Below, piece after piece: positions 48,165 to 55,903 of a stretch of DNA of 64,000 bases (its first letter is position 1; every line of letters starts with the position of its first letter). This DNA comes from Prostheceraeus crozeri (taxonomy: Eukaryota; Platyhelminthes; Polycladida; Euryleptidae). The stretch covers positions 124,001 through 188,000 of the forward strand of contig CAJQUW010014401.1 in the NCBI GenBank assembly GCA_907163375.1. The letters run 5' to 3'. Below the pieces are notes generated by a model. It did no database searches. It was not told the origin of the DNA and was given only the letters and a program-made list of their open reading frames with translations. Both the position numbers and the translations under genes were made by a program.

Positions 48165-49220
48165 ACGTTTGAAGTCAATCTATTATGATGTAAAACATCC
48201 GGCAGGATTTGCATCTATCAAGAAATTATCAAAAGCGAGTGGTCTTCCACAATCACAAGTGAAACGATGGTTAAAGGGTCAGGCTACCTATACACTCCAC
48301 AAACAAGCGAAAAAGAAGTACCGCACCCGCCATTATATTGTTCATGACATCGATGAACAGTGGCAAGCAGATTTGTGCGATGTTGCCTCCATTTCAAAAC
48401 ATAACTCGGGCAATAATTTTATTTTAACCGTCATTGATATTTTCTCGCGTTATGCGTGGGCTCAACCTTTAAAAACTAAAGAAGGGAAAGGAGTAGCAAA
48501 AGCATTTTTCGAAAAACAATTTTTCGAGAAGGTCGCATTCCAAAAAGAATTCAGAGTGATCAAGGAAAAGAGTTTGAAAATCAGCATGTGACAAGATTAT
48601 TTGAGAGGCATGACATTGAGTTGTTTAGTGTAAAGAGCGCTTATAAAGCTGCACTCGTTGAACGTTTTAATCGCACATTAAAAAATCGTTTGTGGCGACA
48701 TTTTACTGCCAACTTGACACAAAATTGGACAAAGGTTCTACAAGATACACTCCATGCCTACAATCACTCTATCCATCGTTCTATTGGACTCAGACCAGTA
48801 GATGTAAATGCTGACAATGTAGATAAAGTGCGCGAATCATTCCAACGTAAACGCACTCATGTGAAAAGTGATGTGAAAATTGGCGATAAAGTTCGTATCT
48901 CAAAAGTGAAAAGTGTTTTTGCTAAAGGGTACCTCCCGAATTGGACAGAGGAGGTATTTACAGTATCAAGGATTAATCAAAAAGACTCTCCGACCACCTA
49001 CAAGTTGAAAGATTACGATAATGAAGAAATTGAGGGTAGCTTTTACCGCGATGAGATTGAGGTAGTCACTGAAAGTGAAACATATTTGGTAGAGAAAATC
49101 ATTCGATGTAAAAAACGGCAAGGTGAAGAATGGTGTCTTGTTAAATGGACTGGTTATCCTTCAAGTATGAACTCTTGGATGCGTCGTGCCGACATCTTTC
49201 ATCTAAGTGATCGACAGTGA
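48127..49220 (+). pseudogene. Retrovirus-type integrase with C-terminal chromodomain (interrupted)
   Basis: In order the region shows a helical N-terminal part (ASGLPQSQVKRWLKG, then YIVHDIDEQWQADLCDV), the rve catalytic core (VIDIFSRYAWAQPL and later LVERFNRTLKNRLW), an SH3-like segment (GDKVRISKVKSVF) and a chromodomain (YLVEKIIRCKKRQGEEWCLVKWTGYPSSMNSW). This is the typical Polinton integrase, which inserts the element into host DNA. The chromodomain may steer insertion to marked chromatin. The reading frame is not continuous, about one break. Other parts look normal. Confidence 0.85.
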
Positions 49221-49261
49221 TTCATGCAAAGTTGTAACTAACAATGTTTAGGGTTTGAGCT

Positions 49262-49717
49262 ATGAATCCAACTGCCTCATTTTATTCACGACCCTCCTAC
49301 GTAAGTGGTGGAGGACAAATTTACATCGGTGCTCGCCGCCAACGTGGAGGTAGCATACTTGGTGCACTGAAATCTGTTGTAGCACCTCTCATATCCAATG
49401 TCGGTAGATCTTTAAAACGAAATGTTTTAAGTAATGCCGTTGGCTTTGCTGGTGATGTTGCTAGTGATCTTTCCAGAGGTAGAAGTTTTAAGAGCAGTTT
49501 GTTGAATCGTGGGAAGGAACGCGGTTTAAAAACATTGAAGCAGACCATTGCTGGTGTTACTCAAGGAAAGAAATCACCTAAACGAATGAGAAAAGGAAGG
49601 AGGAAACATCGCGGAGCTGGTAAGGTGCGATCTTCAGTCAAAAGGCATTCACGCAAACGTCGCAGAGGCTCTAATCATTCATCAGGCGCTAAACGACGAC
49701 GCTGCTATAACTTCTAA
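49262..49717 (+). CDS. pVI/pVII-like basic minor capsid protein
   Basis: 151 residues. The N-terminal half has ARRQRGGSILGALKSVVAPLIS and SNAVGFAGDVASDL, the glycine- and alanine-rich amphipathic pattern of adenovirus pVI-like proteins in Polintons. The C-terminal half is strongly basic (RKGRRKHRG, RHSRKRRRG, KRRRCYNF), as in a DNA-condensing protein. It lies directly before the capsid gene, two bases away. It may bind DNA inside the particle and be cut by the protease. Confidence 0.7.
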   Translation: MNPTASFYSRPSYVSGGGQIYIGARRQRGGSILGALKSVVAPLISNVGRSLKRNVLSNAVGFAGDVASDLSRGRSFKSSLLNRGKERGLKTLKQTIAGVTQGKKSPKRMRKGRRKHRGAGKVRSSVKRHSRKRRRGSNHSSGAKRRRCYNF

Positions 49718-49719
49718 TC

Positions 49720-50997
49720 ATGGAGTGTAAAACTTCCGGTTTTTGTTTATTCGATCAACAAGCCATACAGACAGATATTCTTAGTTCAAGTATTGTAGAT
49801 TATCATCCTCGAACAGCTGAGAATGCTGGCCCCATTGAATTTGTTATTCCTGGTGGTAGTGATGACTACATAGATTTGAGTTATGCGATGCTTGATTTGA
49901 GGTTTAGAATTCAGCAAGCAGATGGAACTGCTATTGACGATGCACATAAAGTTGGACTGAACAATTTACCATTGACTACATTACTTCGCGATGTTTCTCT
50001 AACGATTGGAGAGCAGCAGGTGGAAGGTGGTCAAAGCGATTATCCCTATAAATCATATTTCACTCATGTATCGCAGTTTCATCCAGCAGCACAAAAAAGT
50101 CATATGGAAGCCATGGGATGGTACAGAGATGAAGCAGGAAAATTTGATGTTGAAACAAACAGTGGCTTTGTAAAGCGATCTGCTATGATTAAAGATAGTA
50201 GAGTATGTCAGCTATATGGTCCGCTGAATTTAGACTTCTTTAGACAGTCAAAGTTTTTACTCTGTAATACCAGCATGCGACTCAAGCTGACATTGAATAA
50301 GCCTGAATTTGCGCTGAATGCATTTGCTAAAGTTGACAATTTTAGAATTCATGTGGAAGATATTGCACTTTACATTCGTCGAGTAGTACCGAATCCAAGT
50401 GTCATTAGAGGGCATGCTGAAGGTCTTAACCGCCAAAATGCCATTTACCCCGTTCAGCATACAAAGCTTCTCACCTTTACAATTCCGAAAGATCAAAAGA
50501 GTTTCATGAAAGATGGCCTCTTTCCATCGGAAGCACCGAAGCTCCTCATGGTGGCAATGGTTGAAAATGATGCATTTAATGGTAATATAAAGAAGAATCC
50601 TTTCAATTTTAAACACAATCAGTTAAGTGAAATTGCTTTACGTGTTAATGGTGTGAGTCATCCTGGTCCACCCTACAAACCAGATTTTGCTTCGGATCAA
50701 TTTATTCGCAGTTATGTTGATTTTATGGATGTCTTTGGCTTTTACAATACGGATGATACCAACGGACTGACTATGAAAGAGTTTAAGAGTGGATATACTA
50801 TTTATGCATTTGATTTGACTGCTGACAGCGATATTAGTGCACCCTATCGTCAAGCGAACGTGCCTCATAATATTCGTTTGGATTTGACGTTCAAAAGAAC
50901 ACTACCTGAGACGATCAATGTATTAATTTATGCAGTCTTCGATTCAAATATTGAAATTACAAAGTATCGTGACGTGATTCTTCAGTATAATCGTTAA
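49720..50997 (+). CDS. Major capsid protein candidate (double jelly-roll)
   Basis: 425 residues from ATG at 49,720. The N-terminal IEFVIPGGSDDYIDLSYAMLDLRFRI, followed by LTTLLRDVSLTIGEQQV and YPYKSYFTHVSQF, resembles the animal family labelled F54H12.2-like. I believe this family represents capsid proteins of Polinton-type elements (memory-based). The beta-rich composition and the position between pVI-like and protease genes agree. It is shorter than classical Polinton capsid proteins of about 600 residues, so a fold comparison would matter. The stop overlaps the protease start (TAATG). Confidence 0.7.
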   Translation: MECKTSGFCLFDQQAIQTDILSSSIVDYHPRTAENAGPIEFVIPGGSDDYIDLSYAMLDLRFRIQQADGTAIDDAHKVGLNNLPLTTLLRDVSLTIGEQQVEGGQSDYPYKSYFTHVSQFHPAAQKSHMEAMGWYRDEAGKFDVETNSGFVKRSAMIKDSRVCQLYGPLNLDFFRQSKFLLCNTSMRLKLTLNKPEFALNAFAKVDNFRIHVEDIALYIRRVVPNPSVIRGHAEGLNRQNAIYPVQHTKLLTFTIPKDQKSFMKDGLFPSEAPKLLMVAMVENDAFNGNIKKNPFNFKHNQLSEIALRVNGVSHPGPPYKPDFASDQFIRSYVDFMDVFGFYNTDDTNGLTMKEFKSGYTIYAFDLTADSDISAPYRQANVPHNIRLDLTFKRTLPETINVLIYAVFDSNIEITKYRDVILQYNR

Positions 50998-51458
50998 TGA
51001 GTTGGTTGACTGCTGACGATATTAAGACTAAAGTGCAGCGTAATGCAGACGAAGCGACGTTGAAAGCTTTCGATAATGTCTATTCACTCGATACCTTACC
51101 ACCTGCAGTAAATCACTATCCCATCTTTATTGTGCTAAACACTCATTCACAGAATTTAGGCGGTGAGCATTGGAAAGCGATCTTTATTGGAGAAGACCGA
51201 CGTGGTGAACTATTTGACTCTCTTGCTCAACCTCCAAATATACCAACACAGCAGTGGTTGAGAAAACATACGCGTCAATATCAGCGAAATGAACGCATAC
51301 TACAACATCCACTTTCATCAACGTGTGGTGCTTTTGTACTGTACTTCATCTTAAAACGTTTACATGTATCTCGATTTGCATCTGTTATTCAAAACTTTTC
51401 ATGTAATCCATCCTCTAATGAAAAAATGATTTGTAAGTTCTATCATGATTTGAAATAA
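50997..51458 (+). CDS. Adenain-like cysteine protease
   Basis: 153 residues, with a start overlapping the capsid stop by one base. Visible catalytic elements of the Ulp1/adenovirus protease fold are His in GEHWKAIFI, Asp in ELFDSLAQPP, Gln in ERILQHPL and Cys in STCGAFVLYF. It would mature capsid proteins, as in Polintons and adenoviruses. Length is close to the usual 150-200. It is the last gene of the rightward block, and an AATAAA overlaps its stop. Confidence 0.88.
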   Translation: MSWLTADDIKTKVQRNADEATLKAFDNVYSLDTLPPAVNHYPIFIVLNTHSQNLGGEHWKAIFIGEDRRGELFDSLAQPPNIPTQQWLRKHTRQYQRNERILQHPLSSTCGAFVLYFILKRLHVSRFASVIQNFSCNPSSNEKMICKFYHDLK

Positions 51459-51489
51459 AAACATCATGTTGGAAAAATTGTTTTTTATT
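51454..51489. terminator. Convergent poly(A) signals
   Basis: AATAAA on the plus strand at 51,454-51,459 serves the protease gene. TTTATT at 51,484-51,489 is AATAAA on the minus strand at the end of the TBP-like gene. The two transcripts converge within 30 bp. Confidence 0.7.
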
Positions 51490-52030
51490 TTACAATCCGC
51501 TGGGTACGTACATACTCAATGAGATAGTCTAGGATCATATTTGCTTGTTCATGAGATTTTAGTCCAGTAATGATCACTTTACTATTATGAAAGATTGCCA
51601 CATGCACAGGCAACCAACAACTAATGAGAGCTGCAGGAAAAAGTTCGGGTTCATAACACAAACTGTAACTGCTGGTACGAATCTTCAAAAATGATAGACT
51701 GTCACTCAATTGAGTAGAGATCACCATATTGTCCACAGTCAGATTCGACATCACACACCTCTCCCTCTTCCATATCCGACGTAGTAGTCTCTGTAGCTCT
51801 AAGCGCATTGACTGCGCCGATGAATGAGAAAGGGCGCCGAGAATCTGTACAGTCCCATTTGGGAAGAGTTGAAGATTCCGCGAATTGTTCATCTTCACCA
51901 CTAACATTTGAGGACGGCCCGGGTAATACTTGCTGTTTGGAAGCTGTTGGCGTAATGTTGTGAGATCGATTTTGGTGTAGAGTCTGAAGCGACGGAGAAT
52001 GTTGACGATGGTGTAGCGATGGCGCTTCAT
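51485..52030 (-). CDS. TATA-binding-protein-like protein
   Basis: 181 residues from the ATG at 52,030 (the frame is open further upstream without ATG). Two imperfect halves resemble the TBP saddle. The first has VVKMNNSRNLQLFPNGTVQILGA, with the F-x-(S/T)G-x-hydrophobic-x-(I/L)TG type strand, and the second has YEPELFPAALI then HNSKVIITGLKSHEQA. YEPELFP followed by K-V-TG is a signature of eukaryotic TBP. The DNA-contacting half-repeat order agrees. It would recognise TATA promoters, several of which lie in this element. The N-terminal part overlaps the upstream PC4-like ORF in another frame. Confidence 0.7.
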   Translation of the reverse strand: MKRHRYTIVNILRRFRLYTKIDLTTLRQQLPNSKYYPGRPQMLVVKMNNSRNLQLFPNGTVQILGALSHSSAQSMRLELQRLLRRIWKRERCVMSNLTVDNMVISTQLSDSLSFLKIRTSSYSLCYEPELFPAALISCWLPVHVAIFHNSKVIITGLKSHEQANMILDYLIEYVRTQRIVK

Positions 52031-52352
52031 GATGAAAGAATGAGTAAATTGAGCGATGTACCTTCCTTTTATACTTTTCCCAACTACCTTGATGAAATGT
52101 GAAGTTAGTATGAAGTTGGGAATGATAGAGTTGAATTCGCCGATTGTTGACGCGCAGCCAGATGCGATTTCCAATACGTGAATGTCTTTTCATATAGAAG
52201 TATTTCAAGTCCTTCATGATATGATGTAGAGATTGAAAATGACGATAAGATAAAACAAACTCTCTTCTCACATTTCCAGTTGAATCTTTGAAATAGACGT
52301 TTCGATCATGATCCGTTTCAATACGTTGTAGGGAATCTAATTTCCAACTCAT
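51702..52352 (-). CDS. PC4-like protein 1 (possible transcription coactivator)
   Basis: 216 residues from ATG at 52,352. Residues 1-105 match the neighbour at 52,375-52,731 in pattern: W-LDSLQ-I--D-D-NV-FK-S-G, then a basic L--R-F--L--IM-DL-YF helix, IQLYHS and WEKYKRKVHRSI. The strand-strand-helix order with G-x-x-R-x-x-x-L recalls the PC4 single-strand DNA-binding fold (inference). The C-terminal half is low-complexity and acidic at its end (EEGEVCDVESDCG) and overlaps the TBP-like gene in another frame, so it may be partly constrained by it. Confidence 0.5.
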   Translation of the reverse strand: MSWKLDSLQRIETDHDRNVYFKDSTGNVRREFVLSYRHFQSLHHIMKDLKYFYMKRHSRIGNRIWLRVNNRRIQLYHSQLHTNFTFHQGSWEKYKRKVHRSIYSFFHHEAPSLHHRQHSPSLQTLHQNRSHNITPTASKQQVLPGPSSNVSGEDEQFAESSTLPKWDCTDSRRPFSFIGAVNALRATETTTSDMEEGEVCDVESDCGQYGDLYSIE

Positions 52353-52374
52353 GGTGCGTGGTAATCATATCTGA

Positions 52375-52731
52375 TTAAGATTTGCATAGTAGGGCGATGA
52401 ACTCACGACGAATAAATGTCATGATGGAGCGATGTATGCATCTTCTATACTTCTCCCAATTGTATTTGCGAAATGAGAAACAGTTTGCGGAATGAGAATG
52501 GTAGATTTGAATTTCATTTCTGTAATGTTGAAGCCAAACTTGATCACCCAAGGAGATGAATCTTAATGTTTCAAAATATTCCAAATCCCTCATGATATCA
52601 TTGAGGTTGACAAATTGTCGCCATGTTAATGTAATTCCTCTTGATGTATGACCATGAGAATTTTTGAAATGTACGTTTCCATCACGATCAACTCTGATAT
52701 ATTGTAGAGAGTCCAAAATCCAAGTCTTCAT
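52375..52731 (-). CDS. PC4-like protein 2, tandem paralogue
   Basis: 118 residues from ATG at 52,731. It shows WILDSLQYIRVDRDGNVHFKN, RGITLTWRQFVNLNDIMRDL and NWEKYRRCIHRSIMTF. RGITLTWRQFVNL is close to the PC4 motif G-I-L-x-x-Q-x-x-L. It pairs with the next gene as a tandem duplicate, about 22 bp apart, without the acidic tail. It is divergent from the penton-like gene starting at 52,767, so a short bidirectional promoter of about 35 bp must serve both. Confidence 0.5.
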   Translation of the reverse strand: MKTWILDSLQYIRVDRDGNVHFKNSHGHTSRGITLTWRQFVNLNDIMRDLEYFETLRFISLGDQVWLQHYRNEIQIYHSHSANCFSFRKYNWEKYRRCIHRSIMTFIRREFIALLCKS

Positions 52732-52766
52732 GATGTTATGCAAAGTTGCAGATTAGCAATATAAAA

Positions 52767-54164
52767 ATGTCGTTTTATCATATTTTGCTTAGCAATGCGG
52801 CTACAAAGAGATTTACTAGCAATCGAGCCGCACTCTTTTCTACTCCCATTGATCATGCACAACAGCTAAATGGGAATTGGGAAGTGGGTGTCACTCAACT
52901 TGTTTATAGCAACTGTGTCTATACTTTTGATCATGAGGTGATGACTATTAATATGAGGCGTACAGCTGCTTATCAATGTGAAAAGGGGTGCCGAGTATAC
53001 ATTCCACAGTGGCCAAAGAAAGATCTCTTATCATGTAAAAAGTTTATATATGATTTCTTGAATAAAGCGTGTAAACATATTGTCCAATTTACTCCGCACA
53101 ATGATGATTATAATTATGTACATCATGTAGTTGAGAAAGATTGGATTGTTGGTTTAAGTCCAAGTTTAAGAAATGATTTAGGCTACCTCGCTAGCGCCTT
53201 AACAAGCTATGATAATTTTAACGTTAATTACCACATAAGTGGTCATAAGCAGTTAATATATCGAGAGGAAGCTTATTATGTAGATCTTATTCCAAGAAAT
53301 GAGAAGACGTTGGTGAAGAAGATTGTGATTAAGCCAAGAAAGACAAACATGACTCCTGAAACATTATTGAAGAAATTTAATTATCTCCTTCGAGTTGATG
53401 ACAAACAAGTGGCAACATTGACTTATATTAAATCATCTAATCATATTGCAATAAGTAAATTAAATGATGATGATCTAGTATTAGTTTGTTCAAAAGATTT
53501 TCATCAGTTCTTACGACATCGTTCTGCAGCTGTTCATGGAAAATCTGATATGCAACATTTACCATGTGAAAGGTCAAATCAATTTGATACAGAATGGGCC
53601 GTATCTTTATACAGAAAGTGTGTAGAGCCTTTTGGTGGTTTCTTACATGAAACAAGAGTGTTGATGCCTCGCATTATTACTTCGGTTAAATTGGTTGTAG
53701 ATTATTTAAATGAAGTGATTAATGAGCAACATATTTCATTTTCTGAAAAAGAAGGTACTTTGTCTCTCACTATAAATGGAAAAGGTATTGAACTAATTAT
53801 GGATAAAACTCTAATGGACATTTTGGGTTTTGATCAAAATATCTTTAAAAGTGGTACTGTAACCAAAGCTAGCGCAGACATGTCGCTATCGCGTCGTATT
53901 AACTATTTTCAGATATATTCCAATATTGGTGAAGATGTACGTGTGGGAGATGTTGAAGCTCCATTGCTAGCAATGATACCATACCAGCCAAAAAGCTGCA
54001 GTATTTTATCTGAGCATACTTTCAAGAAAGTGCATTATACAAAGCTGAAATCAAACTACATCCCACAAATTGATATTGCCATTTATGATGATGCTGGTGC
54101 GTTGATTCCTTTTCATAAAGATGCTGTGACAAGTATTACACTCCATTTCCGAATGAAGAGTTAA
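52767..54164 (+). CDS. Penton-like minor capsid protein 1
   Basis: 465 residues from ATG at 52,767. The N-terminal FYHILLSNAATKRF, then FSTPIDHAQQLNGNWEVGVTQLVYSN, matches the pattern of penton or vertex proteins in Polinton-like elements (LPSN-S--F--N, then L-G-WEVG). A second NGKGIELIMDKTLMDILGF stretch is near residue 345. It is related to the next gene over the first 60 residues and in the LGF motif. A role at capsid vertices is inferred from family position and the WEVG motif. Confidence 0.6.
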   Translation: MSFYHILLSNAATKRFTSNRAALFSTPIDHAQQLNGNWEVGVTQLVYSNCVYTFDHEVMTINMRRTAAYQCEKGCRVYIPQWPKKDLLSCKKFIYDFLNKACKHIVQFTPHNDDYNYVHHVVEKDWIVGLSPSLRNDLGYLASALTSYDNFNVNYHISGHKQLIYREEAYYVDLIPRNEKTLVKKIVIKPRKTNMTPETLLKKFNYLLRVDDKQVATLTYIKSSNHIAISKLNDDDLVLVCSKDFHQFLRHRSAAVHGKSDMQHLPCERSNQFDTEWAVSLYRKCVEPFGGFLHETRVLMPRIITSVKLVVDYLNEVINEQHISFSEKEGTLSLTINGKGIELIMDKTLMDILGFDQNIFKSGTVTKASADMSLSRRINYFQIYSNIGEDVRVGDVEAPLLAMIPYQPKSCSILSEHTFKKVHYTKLKSNYIPQIDIAIYDDAGALIPFHKDAVTSITLHFRMKS

Positions 54165-54173
54165 TGCAAAAGT

Positions 54174-55724
54174 ATGCTAATATATTTTTCCAATGTGAAT
54201 AATATGGAAAGTGAAAATAAGGACTCGTTTCTAATCTACTTGCCCAGTAATGCTTCTATGAATAAATTTCCCAAAAATAAACCATCAGACTATCGAGTAG
54301 AATTAAATCGGCCACTGCATTTAGAAGGTGAATGGGAAGTTGGCGTTTCTAGTATTTGCTATGATAGCAATATTCAGAATGTGAATGATTTGGAAGAAAT
54401 GATATTGACTCCTCGCACCCATGATGGAATAACGATGAATAATGCATTTCAGTTCCCATACAATTTAACATCAGATGGAAAGTGGAACTATGAATGGATT
54501 CAGATAAAATCAGATTCTTATGAGCCATTTGGGAATGAGAAAATTATTAAGGCATTCAACAGTGGTAATACTTCCATCATGAAGAATAAAAATCAGAAAG
54601 CTTATGAGTTTACTATCTATCATTGGAGTGGGAGACAGTTCCTCCGCTTTCATTCTTTTACTAAAGGTCTTACGCTGAGGTTGGATAGTGAATTCTATCC
54701 ACATCTTGGTTTTGGTCATGGACTACATCTAACGTCAATTGCTACTGCAAATGTTAAAAAAGTTTATTCAACTCGAATCAACAAATTTCATTATAGATTT
54801 AAAATATTTGATGAAGATGTTGTAGAATGCGAAGAACGCATCATTTTGAAAAAGCGTGGTGTTCAACCTTTATCACTTATTGAGTTAGTAAAACGATGGA
54901 ATGAGACTGTGGGTAAGAAGTATGGAGAGAAAATTATGGCGGACAAAAATAAGTTGGTTATTCAGAAATATAATGACAAACTTACAGTTTATTTCTCTCC
55001 AACCTTGCGTCATTTTGTAAGACATTATACGCCTATTATTGGAAGCGGTGTGGTGTATGGTTCTCATGAATATCACACTAAAGCTGATTCAGTTAATGAT
55101 GAATGGTGGGTGGACATCTATGGCGATCGCATCAAGAAAATTTACCAGTCTTATGAAGAATCTAAAGTTGCTATCAATATAATGCCGCGTCTATATCATA
55201 CAGTTGAAAGCTTCATTCATGTAGTAAATCCTTATATACAACAGAAGTTGAAGCATGTGATGAAAAGTAAATATGATGTAAAGACACACCACATTTCGTT
55301 TTCAATTGAAAAACAACGCGTTGTTCTGAAACTGGGTGATGACATTCAATGTCAATTGAGTAAAAATTTGAAAAAACTCTTTGGCTTTTCAATGCTACAA
55401 ACTGTGTTTGCTGCTGCGCATACGATTGGTATAGAAACACCAATGACACTTGATAAACATGAACAACACCTTTACATTCAAAGTGATTTGATTTTACCTA
55501 TTTCTGTTGGCGAGAAAAAAGAATACATTTTACGTGATTTCATTCATGATAAAGACGCTTCATATGGAATAGTCGAGAAGATGTTTGAATCTATTTTCTA
55601 TCATCCCGTCGTCAAACAAACTATACCCTCTATTGCTATCAAAATTACCAATGGTTTACAAGAGTGTATCCATGTGAAAGATACTAAATCCCTCGTAACT
55701 TTAGTGTTTCGGAAAACAAAGTGA
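54174..55724 (+). CDS. Penton-like minor capsid protein 2
   Basis: 516 residues (ATG at 54,174, alternative ATG at 54,204 before ESENKDSF). The motif is FLIYLPSNASMNKFPKNKPSDYRVELNRPLHLEG followed by EWEVGVSSI, clearer than in its neighbour. Later KLGDDIQCQLSKNLKKLFGF matches the neighbour's DKTLMDILGF region. Two related penton-like proteins in a row suggest a duplication, perhaps penton plus spike. Ends before a convergent poly(A) region shared with the polymerase gene. Confidence 0.65.
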   Translation: MLIYFSNVNNMESENKDSFLIYLPSNASMNKFPKNKPSDYRVELNRPLHLEGEWEVGVSSICYDSNIQNVNDLEEMILTPRTHDGITMNNAFQFPYNLTSDGKWNYEWIQIKSDSYEPFGNEKIIKAFNSGNTSIMKNKNQKAYEFTIYHWSGRQFLRFHSFTKGLTLRLDSEFYPHLGFGHGLHLTSIATANVKKVYSTRINKFHYRFKIFDEDVVECEERIILKKRGVQPLSLIELVKRWNETVGKKYGEKIMADKNKLVIQKYNDKLTVYFSPTLRHFVRHYTPIIGSGVVYGSHEYHTKADSVNDEWWVDIYGDRIKKIYQSYEESKVAINIMPRLYHTVESFIHVVNPYIQQKLKHVMKSKYDVKTHHISFSIEKQRVVLKLGDDIQCQLSKNLKKLFGFSMLQTVFAAAHTIGIETPMTLDKHEQHLYIQSDLILPISVGEKKEYILRDFIHDKDASYGIVEKMFESIFYHPVVKQTIPSIAIKITNGLQECIHVKDTKSLVTLVFRKTK

Positions 55725-55739
55725 AGTCATTGTGATATG

Positions 55740-55753
55740 TTTATTGAAATAAA
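55740..55753. terminator. Overlapping bidirectional poly(A) signals
   Basis: TTTATT (minus-strand AATAAA, for the polymerase transcript) and AATAAA (plus strand, for the penton-like genes) lie 2 bp apart at 55,740-55,753. Confidence 0.65.
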
Positions 55754-55903
55754 AATATGTATATGAAAAAGTCTTTTCACAGTTATAGGGGGAATGGGCT
55801 GACTGTAGGCATATATTCACAAGGAAGAAACGATCTCATGCGATACATAAAACAACCATGTATATCTACAAAAAGCAACATCAAAATACTGAGTTAAAGT
55901 TGA

